From Phallus indusiatus (lineage: Eukaryota > Basidiomycota > Agaricomycetes > Phallales > Phallaceae): a DNA stretch of 64,000 bases. Location: contig JAQFWX010000039.1 in assembly GCA_027605045.1 (NCBI GenBank), forward strand, positions 248,001-312,000, read 5' to 3'. The position numbers were made by a program, and so were the translations under genes. Positions within the stretch are counted from its first letter, which is position 1, and each line of letters opens with the position of its first letter. This document shows, one piece after another, positions 56,163 to 64,000 of the stretch. A model generated the notes under the pieces. The model saw only the letters and a list, made by a program, of their open reading frames with translations. It did no database searches and had not been told where the DNA came from.

Positions 56163-56509
56163 AACCCGGAAGCAAACGCTCAATTTTCTCACCTAGTACC
56201 TTCAGTCCCAAAAGCTCATAAAGTCAGAGAACCCGGTTTTTTTCAGATCACTCAAATATCATAATTTTTTGTATTCAAAAAATCGAAATACATCTTAGAA
56301 ACATTTTCTACTAATATACTCCTAATTTACAATCAGCAGTTCAGCCAGGAAAACCCGGTCTTTCGACCCTATTTTTTGAGCATCCCACGCGCGACTTGTC
56401 GGAGTGCAAACTAGTCTGCAAACGGCTGTAACATTTCTGTCTATTTCAAAAATTATTCTCAAAAAATTGAAAAATAAAAATAAAAATAATGTAAGATTAG
56501 TCCATTAGT

Positions 56510-56932
56510 CTGGGCACATATATATGAAAAAAGACAATGTGTTGTGTAGGTACCAGACATGTATCCTAAATCTAATCAATGTGATATCATGAGTATCAGA
56601 CTGAGAACAGGTGTGGTGTGTAAGTAAAGAAACAAGAATATGTCACAAAAATTGAAAGTGGTTTACATTGATTTATAAATGAGTCAAGGTACTAACTTTA
56701 CATTTTATTGGTTCACCATTTTTTTATTAACCAGTAAAATTTGATAAAATGTGAAGTTAGCACCTTGACTCATTTATAAAGCACTTGCAATTTTTGCAAC
56801 ATAGTGAAGGATGGAGTGGGAGAGGATAATGTGTGGGAATTATGAATAATATAAAGATAAAATGGATCCAATCAATGATGAAAATAAATAAGAAAAAATT
56901 GGAAATGGCGGTAATGTATCCTAACAAAATTA
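56510..56932 (-). repeat. CpG-decayed Gypsy C LTR remnant, interrupted by a MITE
   Basis: Landmarks of the LTR survive: ATATATATGAAAAA, then GTGATATCATGAGTATCA, the GATGAAAATAAATAAG tail and GTATCCTAACA. Nearly every CpG of intact copies is TpG or CpA. The 109-bp MITE (56672-56780) splits it. Confidence 0.6.
56672..56780. mobile_element. MITE, 109 bp
   Basis: Inverted arms of about 36 bp begin TTTATAAATGAGTCAAGGT and mirror at CTTGACTCATTTATAAA, with two mismatches in the arms. The palindromic TTTATAAA at both ends could be the target duplication. There is no coding capacity. Confidence 0.75.
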
Positions 56933-57224
56933 TCAAATGGAAAGTAGAAAAGTCTAAATTCAGATGAGAAGTTGTGCAAGATAGAATATAGAAACTCAAA
57001 ACAGAGGTGCACTATAACGTTTTATAGTATGTTATAAGGTTATATGACAATTCCAGCATCATCATAACTGAAACTTGGGAGAAATCTGATTTTTCTTGAA
57101 ATAACTGAAATAAAACACTATTCATAGACATGCAAATTTGATTTTGGTATCAATAAAAGGGAGAGCAAAGAATATTTCAGCAGAAAGAAATATTTATAAG
57201 GCTGTTCATGAGCTATGATTATAT

Positions 57225-57478
57225 ACATAAACAGTCACAACTAAGTGCCAGGTGCTCAAACCAAACATAAGTGATGTGATGTGATGGATGATCATTGATG
57301 GGCATCATGCTGGGTATGAGCATGCAATGCACATGAGTAGAGAAGTGGAAATAGAGACAGAACAAATAAACAGAGGATGGAAGTAATGTATGGGAAGTGT
57401 AAATGGAATAGAAATGAAGCAGATAATAATAAATAAGAAAAAATGAGGGGCGGTGATAGATCATAGCATACCCTGACA
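57225..57478 (-). repeat. CpG-decayed Gypsy C LTR remnant
   Basis: From CAACTAAGTGCCAGGTGCTC to ATACCCTGACA this aligns with intact LTRs. The run of CG dinucleotides around GGGTACGAGCGCGC appears here as GGGTATGAGCATGC. Confidence 0.75.
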
Positions 57479-57717
57479 ACCAAGTGCCAGACACCTGAAC
57501 TGAACCTAAGCAAAATGATGTCATGGGCATCAGGCCAAGAATGAGCACTCAGCATGCAGCATGCATGAGTAAAGAAACAAGAATAATAGTGAAATGACTG
57601 AATGTAGAAGGGATATAGTGTATGGGAATATTAAATGAAATGAAGATGAAATGAAGCCAATGATAATAAATAAGGTAAAATAAAGGATGGCAGTAGCATA
57701 CCCTGACAATATAAAGT
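57479..57717 (-). repeat. CpG-decayed Gypsy C LTR remnant, second
   Basis: This begins AACCAAGTGCCAGACACC and ends GCATACCCTGACAAT. It has the same CpG-depleted alignment to the LTR as the preceding copy, and the two lie head to tail. Confidence 0.7.
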
Positions 57718-58528
57718 TTTTCCCAAATATCTTTTAATCCATAGGCTCTGAGAAAGCCTCAAGCATGTGCGCAGCTTGCTGCGCTATTCCACCCTTGTTA
57801 CAATACTTAAAAGGCATTGGTGTGTGCCTGTGGGTGCTGCATTAGCTAATATCATGTAATCATTCGGCAAAGCTCTCTTTTGCACGGGCACGGGCTTCTG
57901 TGGGTGCGCGCGAGGCGCAGCCGAGCCTGTCCCCAGCCAATCAAAGTGCGTCGAGTGTGAGATAAGCGCATGTCACGCGTCACGGGCTGTCGCAATAAAT
58001 TGTCGAAAAGACAACGAAAAGAGTGAGCTACAAAAGTCTCTTAAAATTAACCAACTGTATGTGAGAGTTTGAGAGAGTAAATGAATAATTTTTTGTGAAT
58101 GTGCCAGTCAAATAAAATAAATGCACGGGCCTTGAATGGGAAATGCATGGGCTTTAGCAAGACTTTAGACAGAAATCTCCCGGGCTTCAGTTGGGCTTCA
58201 GACAGGAAATTCACGGGCTTGCTTCAGACAGGAAATGCATGGACTTTAGACAGGAGATGCACAGGCTATGTATGGGCTATAGATGGGTAGCTTGCTAATT
58301 TTTCTCTGATAAAATAAATCTGCAGAGAATCTGAGATAGAAATTTGAGAAATTATAATTGCTGGAAAAGGTGAAGTGTTGTGTTTATCTGAAGCCCCCTT
58401 TGCAGGATTCAGGAATGATTTAATTTTTTTTTCAGTTTGTTTTTGTAAAATGAGTTAAAAGGATTATTTTTAAAAGCATAATTCTCAGTGGGCCTCCTCA
58501 GGTCATTGACTGACCATTCTTTACTTTT
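57718..58528. repeat. Helitron-end-like fragment and imperfect tandem repeats
   Basis: 57760-57800 carries GCGCAGC-TT-GCTGCGC followed by TATTCCACCCTTG, matching the Helitron 3' region at 22718. A GAGGCGCAGCCGAGC motif is at about 57910. 58120-58280 holds irregular repeats built on GACAGGAAATGCATGG and GGGCTT. No gene was recognised. Confidence 0.5.
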
Positions 58529-58926
58529 TGTCAGGGTACGCTACCACTGTCTCTCATTTTTCTATTTATTATCATCGACATCATTTTATTTCTATTCCAT
58601 TTATCATTCCCGTATTTTACCTTCACCTTCCATTTCCTTGTTCTGTCTCTATTTCACATTCTCTACTCGCGCGCGTCGCGCACTCGTACCCGGCGTGATG
58701 CCCGTGACATCACGTCGCTTAGGTTCGGTTCGGGCGCCTAGCACTTAGCTGTGTCAGGGCCGTACGCCGCGCTATCATTTTTCATGTATATAGTCGCTGT
58801 CCCTAGAGTGAGGGTCCCTAAGCTTGTTCTCTTAGGATCCCCTCCCTCTAGGTGAGTAGTTAGTTTTTCCCTCAATATATTCACTTAGGATCCCCTCCCT
58901 CTAGTGTGAGCTGAGTAGCCCTAACA
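58529..58926 (+). repeat. solo LTR, Gypsy C family
   Basis: This is a 398-bp LTR with CTTTT on both sides (58524-58528 and 58927-58931). Confidence 0.94.
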
Positions 58927-59138
58927 CTTTTCAGTTGAAAAAAATTGGTATCATAAAATAATTGTCTTCATGAACCATGAGGTATTTTTGAATGCCAATT
59001 GGGTGATGGATGGGATCTGTATAACATACAGGTCAAATTTTTGATGTTTTCAGTGGAGATGTTTATTTTTGGTTGGCTGAGGTACAATGCACATTGCAAT
59101 CCCATTGACATCTATTTGAATAAAAAAATACAAAAAAC

Positions 59139-59535
59139 TGTTAGGGCTACTCAGCTCAGACTAGAGGGAGGGGATCCTAAGTAATATATTGGAAGATAAC
59201 TATACTACTCACCTAGAGGGAGGGGATCCTAAGAGAACAAGCTTAGGGACCCTCACTCTAGGTACAGCTACTATATACATAAAACGACGACGCGGCGTGC
59301 GGCCCTGACACAGCTAAGTGCCAGGCGCCCAAGCCGAGCCTAAGCGACGTGATGTCACGGGCATCACGCCGTGTACGAGCGCGCAACGCGTGCGAGTAGA
59401 GAAGGTGAAATATGGACGGAGAGAATAAACGGAAGGTAGAAGTAATGCACGGGAAATATAAATAAAGTAGAATTAGATATATACCGATGATAATAAATAA
59501 GGAAAAATGAGGGGACGCGGTAGCGTACCCTGACA
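59139..59535 (-). repeat. solo LTR, Gypsy C family
   Basis: This is a 397-bp LTR with AAAAC on both sides (59134-59138 and 59536-59540). It is closer in sequence to the 24422 copy than to the Gypsy C full-length LTRs. Confidence 0.94.
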
Positions 59536-59540
59536 AAAAC

Positions 59541-60725
59541 ACTTATGAATAAGGGTCTTAACGGGTTTTACCTGTGGGTATGACTGTGCACACAGCTGAA
59601 CCATACCAGCCCCGGGTTTTGCAATTTTCAATTTTTGAGAAATGGGTTTGATGCAATACCCGCGGGTTTTCACGAAGTTATGAACATTTGAGGAATTTTT
59701 AAAAAAGCTACTTCAGTGAATTTGAGCTGCCATTTGACAATGTTCAGTTAGAATATGTAGTGATTTAATTAATACATAAATACAAGAGCTGTTTGGTAAT
59801 GCTTGCAACCACAGCAGGTTCTGGATAAAATGCTTTTTTAGAAAGGGTTACACAATAGTATCAATTAAATCAATACTAAGCTGTACAGCAAGAAATTATT
59901 TACTACAGAGAAACATGCCAAACTAACTTAATGCTTACACAGACTTTCACAACAGATACCAAGTGATAGATAGAGGGCATGTAATAATCACCGGGACTGG
60001 GGACCCTAATAAATTTTTATTGGTTCATTTACTTATACAACAAATTCACCACCAAAGAATCACCAAACATTCTGACAATGATTTTATTTCAGAATTTTAT
60101 TTCAAAATCTCAGATAAATTTTATTAAGTATAGATTCCTCATTAACCAAATTCTCAGATCAAGCCTTGAATGCGGGCGCAGCTTGCAGCGCTTATCCATG
60201 CTAGTAAGAAAATTATTAGAAAAAAAGACCTGTCGACAAGACAATTGCTAATACGAAATCGTTGTTTAATACTTGAAGCTTCAAGCCTCGAGCTTATCAT
60301 AATGAAAACTTCTCATTCATCTCGGGAATTTATCACATCAGGTATTGAACATCAAAAGATTGTATTGATCATGAAGTGTCATGAGAGTTCTCATTACCAA
60401 ACACTCTAAGAAGAGTGTATCTTACGTTGATCGCATGCCGGGCCTTCTTTACTGACTCGGACATCTTTTTTCGTAGCGTATATAGTAGTGTACGTTGTAT
60501 TCAGGCACAGTATTCTATCACATCCTGATGCTGGAAGCTGAGTTGATGCGTACGATCTCAGAAACGCCATTTTCCACTTCACATCCCCATTCTGTCTTAC
60601 ATCAAAATCGACCTCTTCCTGGCCGCGGATACATCGCTCACCAAATTCTATTATTAATCTGTCTCAAGATATAAAATGTGGATTCGGTCGCAGTGGATAC
60701 TTATCAACGACGCCTCAGAAACTGA
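59541..60725. other. intergenic region, transposon edge to F-box gene
   Basis: 59550-59670 has CGGGTTTT and CCCGCGGGTTTT runs like hAT subterminal repeats, so a decayed MITE is possible. About 60168-60190 has a Helitron-end-like GGGCGCAGCTTGCAGCGC followed by TATCCATGCTAG. The rest, to the F-box stop codon, shows no gene. Confidence 0.4.
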
Positions 60726-62027
60726 TCAGAGCAACATTGGCCAATTTATATGAGTGAGCTCCAATAGTTCCCATTCCACTTTGCGCAATGAAGGCAATAC
60801 CCCCGTCTTCTCAGAGACAGATTTATAAAATGTTTCACGTCGTTCATTCCATGTCCTCCTGAATCCAGGATCCAACGCGAGCTGAACCAGACAAGATTGA
60901 CATTCCCCGGACCAGCCGAAAAGCCGGAGGGTGTCGTCTTTCTGCGTTGGTGGGAGGTCGGTTACGAGATGTAAATTGGGGGGATCTTGAAATTCGTAGC
61001 TTCGGAGAACTAAACTAGGAGAATGTGGTGTTGGCGTAGAAGTGGAGCTGGTTGTGAGGTTCGTTCGAGAATTCGGCTCGTGTGATGGGCGGGATGTTTG
61101 AAATAGATCTTCGTACCATGGTAAACCGACGCCACAGGCGACCGAGAATTTGATCGTATGAAGGTGCTTCAAAGGAAAGATATTTTTGACGTAAGAGCTC
61201 TGCGGAGATTGTCAGATATTCTGTCTGTAGGGAGGAAGAAAAAAGGTAACGCACAGGTAAACCTCTGCATCCCGAGTCGTTATAAACCAACTCAATAGCC
61301 TTGTACTTTCTCGGCGCTGATAAGAAATCCAGAAAATCCGGATTTCCGATTGTATTACAAGCACCACACCATATGAAAGGTTGTTTGAGTGTCAACGATC
61401 TAAGATTCGGGAAGAACCGGCTGAGATGCCTCATTGCCAGCGGTTCCAGCCAAGTAATACCATGTATCACCAAATGAGTTATGCGAGGTAACGACTGTTG
61501 GACATTTTCGTTTTCGTTTAAGGAAGTTTGAAGTGGTATAGCCTCATGAAAGATTTGTTCAAGTTGGGGTGCTGCGATGTCGCTATCAGTTCCATAAGAG
61601 GTCAAATGCGTTGGCGGAAAATCAATCCGTAAGGTGTGAAAGCGCGTGAATTTGGATAAGAATGGCGCAGGAGTTTGATATCCCCGATTTGTGTAATGAA
61701 TAATTCTATAAAGTAGTTGGCTTTAAGCTGTCGCGCTATGAAGGACAGAGCATACCTTGCGTATTTATACGCAAGAGAACACGTCTCCCAATAACCATCT
61801 TTCCAGATCTCCTTATCGTCAATTCTTATCGTATGGAACCACAAAGAGAGCGCGATTATTCTGCTTTGTTTCGAAACCAACGTTAAGCTCTTTATGTCTT
61901 GCCAACGAGGTTTCTCAAAGTCCTTTTCCATCGGTGAAAAGTCGAACCCATCATAGACAGGAGGAATAGAAGGAAATAGACTAGAATAAATCTCGAATAA
62001 GAGTTCTGTCGGTAATATGGGTGGCAT
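60726..62027 (-). CDS. F-box protein
   Basis: Three exons, 62027-61756, 61705-61255 and 61199-60726, total 1,197 nt, giving 398 residues. Introns 61706-61755 (GTATGC...ATAG) and 61200-61254 (GTGCGT...CGCAG) restore one frame. The N-terminus MPPILPTELLFEIYSSLFP, followed by SLTLVSKQSR and a LWFHTIRID segment, is a typical agaricomycete F-box. The rest has LRR-like strands (ITHLVIHGITWLEP, NLRSLTLKQPFIW, LKHLHTIKFSVACG). F-box proteins bind Skp1 and present substrates to an SCF ubiquitin ligase; the substrate is unknown. Its start lies 92 bp from that of the Elongin C gene. Confidence 0.82.
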
Positions 62028-62119
62028 TTAGTGAATGGAGACAAAAAACCTTTGAAGATTGACTTTGACGGATTACATCATCGGGCCGAGTCAACATTGT
62101 GCTTAGTGCCGACACTTCA
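62028..62119. promoter_or_regulatory. divergent promoter between the F-box and Elongin C genes
   Basis: Only 92 bp separate the two start codons, which face away from each other, so they must share control sequence unless leader introns extend it. No TATA box is evident. Confidence 0.5.
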
Positions 62120-62756
62120 ATGAACCAGGAGGTAAACGAAACAATTGTCTTTTTACCTGTTATTATTTACATACAGGCATTTTTTATGAGACATCAACAG
62201 GCTCCGACTCAGATTGGATCAAAATCCGTAGTGACGATGGATTCATTTTCATGATCACACGCAAAGCTGCAAAAGGCAGTGGCTTTCTGGGGGACATGTT
62301 AGAAAGTACGTACATTATTCACTCATATTCCTCTGTCTTAAAACCTCCGAAACTTGTTCTTGACACAAGGTGTTTTGTAGGTGGGTTCGCTGAGGCCTCA
62401 TCGAACACTTGTCAATTAGATCTGTGAGTTTTGCTTTTGTTCCAGGTGATATTCGAACCTCACTTTTGGATTTTTACTTTCATAGACGTGCTGCTGTGAC
62501 GGAGAAAGTTATGGAATATCTGGTTTTCAAAGCGCAATACGATAAAGCTACGACGAAAGAAGAAATCCCCGACTTTCAAGAGAGAATTGTACCCGAGCTA
62601 GCATTAGAATTGTAAGAACACATGCCTTCTAATACACATTCTAAAAACCCTAAAACCAAACCGATTATTACAGATTAATGGCAGCAGATTACTTACAAGG
62701 TGCGTCAGAACGCTCTCGCTATACCTCCGAGTTTCTAACTTTATGTCGCAGCCTGA
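62120..62756 (+). CDS. ELC1: Elongin C homologue
   Basis: This is a small Skp1-fold (BTB/POZ-like) protein of about 105 residues in several short exons. Recognisable blocks are DWIKIRSDDGFIFMITRKAA, GFLGDMLES, VTEKVMEYLVFKAQYDK, EIPDFQERIVPELALELLMAADYLQ, then Ala and TGA at 62754-62756. Their order and spacing match elongin C, including the EIPEF and ALELLMAA signatures. Introns have GTACGT, GTGAGT, GTAAGA and GTGCGT donors and all join in frame. The first exon (ATG 62120, MNQE) needs a GAG acceptor near 62190, so the start is less certain. Elongin C pairs with BC-box proteins in elongin and cullin ubiquitin ligase complexes in the nucleus. Confidence 0.8.
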
Positions 62757-62973
62757 TTTTACTCAAACAACATATAAAAGAACGCTGTATTTGTATTCTC
62801 ATTCATGGTTCCTCGCAATTATCAAAACATTCCTCCTCAAAAAGCTAAGACTACATCATTTTGAGCCTTCCCTCCCCCCAGCCCATGGTTACACAAGATA
62901 CACGGTCAACGAATCAAAAAGGAAAAAAAAAGAAGAATAATCATAATCGTGAACACAAGCGTAAGAAAAACAC

Positions 62974-64000
62974 TTAATACCCCACTTCTTCCTTCACCTG
63001 TCCCATCATCTGGGTCCAAGATCTTCCATTCCCTGCAGCATGCGATAACAAAAACGACGACGATGAAGACGATATTGACGACGTGCTTTCTCGAACAGAA
63101 TTATCAGCACTAGGCCGAGGTCTGAAACTTTCCCGAACTCTTCCTCCCACTCGCTTATTGAATAGAGACGTGGTAGTATTACTGACAGAACTAACAGCCG
63201 AAGCATTCGAAGGAACACGAGGTATACCAGCGGTAGTCGAAGAAGCCGATACCGTACGTTGCCCATACCCATTCCCGAGCTTTGAATTAGACACCGGTCT
63301 CGGCAGACTTGACAATGGACCATTTGTCTTCTTTCCCGGTTTAAGGCCATACGATGATGTTCCTGATGGTATTATGGGTTTGATTGGTGTATTGTGACCT
63401 TGGGATTGCACACCAGATCCACTCGTGTTTTGATTGTAATTCCCAAGACGTGGTCGTTTGTTCGCCGTTGACCCATGGCCGACGGATGCGGGTGTTATAC
63501 GCTCGCCAGTCACCGACCCGGTGGGTTGGGGTGTAGTCCCGCGTGGAGGTACCGATCCAGGACGAGCTCTCTAATCATAATGTCATGAATAGTCTCCCAA
63601 AAGAGCAAACATATCACATACCTTACGATTCTCCTTCTCTGCCTCGTCTACCAACGTCTCTGTTAGAGATTCTAATACGTTTTCTCCATGCACAAGGAAA
63701 GGCCTCTCATGTTCGCTCTCCCAAGTCATAACCGCTGTCAACAGCTCTTGTTCCAACTACCAAGGAAAAAATGTATCAATCGAAATGATGTCTTCATGAT
63801 TATTTTGCAACTTACGCGAGGTTTCTCTCTAGCAACCTTCTTGCGCATCTTCTCTTCTCGCAGTAATCTTCCTGGATCACGCGGTCCGCGACCTAGCAGT
63901 CGAGATTGATCTGCAGCAGAAGCCTGTATGTTACATTTCAGTAAACAATATATGATTAATATGGCCACAAATGGATACGAACGGCGAGTTCCTTTTCCTC
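62974..64000 (-). CDS. ASE1: Ase1/PRC1/MAP65 microtubule bundler, C-terminal part
   Basis: The 5' end is beyond the window. Exons are 64000-63979, 63923-63816, 63756-63622 and 63570-62974; introns of 51-59 nt join in frame. The sequence SRLLGRGPRDPGRLLREEKM followed by RKKVAREKPR, then LEQELLTAVMTWESEHERPFLVHGENVLESL, is the conserved end of the spectrin-like microtubule-binding region of this family. A long low-complexity tail rich in Ser, Pro, Gly and Arg (from about RARPGSVPP) follows, with basic patches that in relatives aid microtubule binding and carry mitotic phosphosites. The protein crosslinks antiparallel spindle microtubules. The gene converges with the Elongin C gene, 217 bp apart. 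Confidence 0.82.

Larger units (their letters stand above)
55567..56431. mobile_element. foldback element with tRNA-like arms, 865 bp
   Basis: Two near-identical inverted arms of about 340 bp (55567 to about 55912, and about 56090-56431) start TTACAGCCGTTTGCAGACTAG-like and end with its complement. The spacer is about 180 bp. There is no coding frame and no clear target duplication. Each arm includes a tRNA-like segment. It would form a very long stem if single-stranded or transcribed. Confidence 0.85.

Noticed and set aside
57219..57555. Two overlapping minus-strand ORFs of about 90-110 codons
   Set aside because: They lie within CpG-decayed LTR remnants, and the open frames result from loss of the original sequence rather than coding.
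60420..60725. Similarity between the region after the F-box gene and about 3040-3210
   Set aside because: A few words match (CGACCTCTT, TCAACGA), but I could not extend them into a convincing alignment by eye.

Overview
The window looks like nuclear DNA of an agaricomycete (mushroom-forming basidiomycete). The evidence is 50-60 nt introns with GTRNGT donors, a tandem array of C2-NACHT-WD40 NLR-like genes, an F-box gene family, chromodomain Ty3/gypsy retrotransposons, a Helitron and hAT transposons. Host genes lie at the two ends. About 46 kb between them (roughly 14.4-60 kb) is transposon built on transposon.

Left flank, 1-14.4 kb. All three NLR copies read on the minus strand. Copy 3 leaves the window at base 1. 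Copy 1 (4525-10075) appears intact. Copy 2 (10326-13535) is a pseudogene with a first-exon frameshift, a 5'-truncated LINE inside its NACHT exon and no WD40 half. The 1-4.5 kb gap holds a diverged internal duplication and an F-box-like remnant.

Middle, 14.4-60 kb. (a) A Helitron (about 14.43-22.96 kb) has one long Rep-helicase frame. It is cut by a 1,981-bp LTR element (16740-18720) and by a solo LTR (19725-20123); excising each insert plus one target duplication restores the frame. (b) A dead Ty3/gypsy element, here Gypsy A, has its gag-pol spread over 23686-38835. It is cut by five insertions. One is an 867-bp LTR that itself contains a 6.28-kb hAT, which in turn contains two solo LTRs. Two paralogous extra ORFs follow pol. 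(c) Two copies of a chromodomain gypsy, here Gypsy C, follow. The plus copy (41793-47249) is 5'-truncated and decayed. The minus copy (47604-53809) is full length with a CTCAG target duplication and near-identical LTRs. Its primer-binding site matches the predicted 5' end of its own RNA, pointing to Tf1/sushi-type self-priming. (d) 54-60 kb is a graveyard of solo LTRs, CpG-decayed LTR remnants, a foldback element with a tRNA-like sequence in each arm, and small MITEs.

Right flank, 60.7-64 kb, holds ordinary genes: an F-box protein (minus), an Elongin C homologue (plus) divergent from it across 92 bp, and the 3' end of an Ase1/PRC1/MAP65 microtubule bundler (minus).

The most unusual signal is a set of TGTAAC...TTACA sequences built as chains of short perfect hairpins. 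It is clearest in the 16740-18720 element, whose internal region has the same architecture, and recurs at 23362-23620, 27671-27990 and 40612-41792. A second signal is consistent CpG-to-TpG/CpA damage. All four in-frame nonsense codons found in the transposon genes fit CGA-to-TGA, and the reverse-transcriptase active site of Gypsy A also appears lost through a CpG change.
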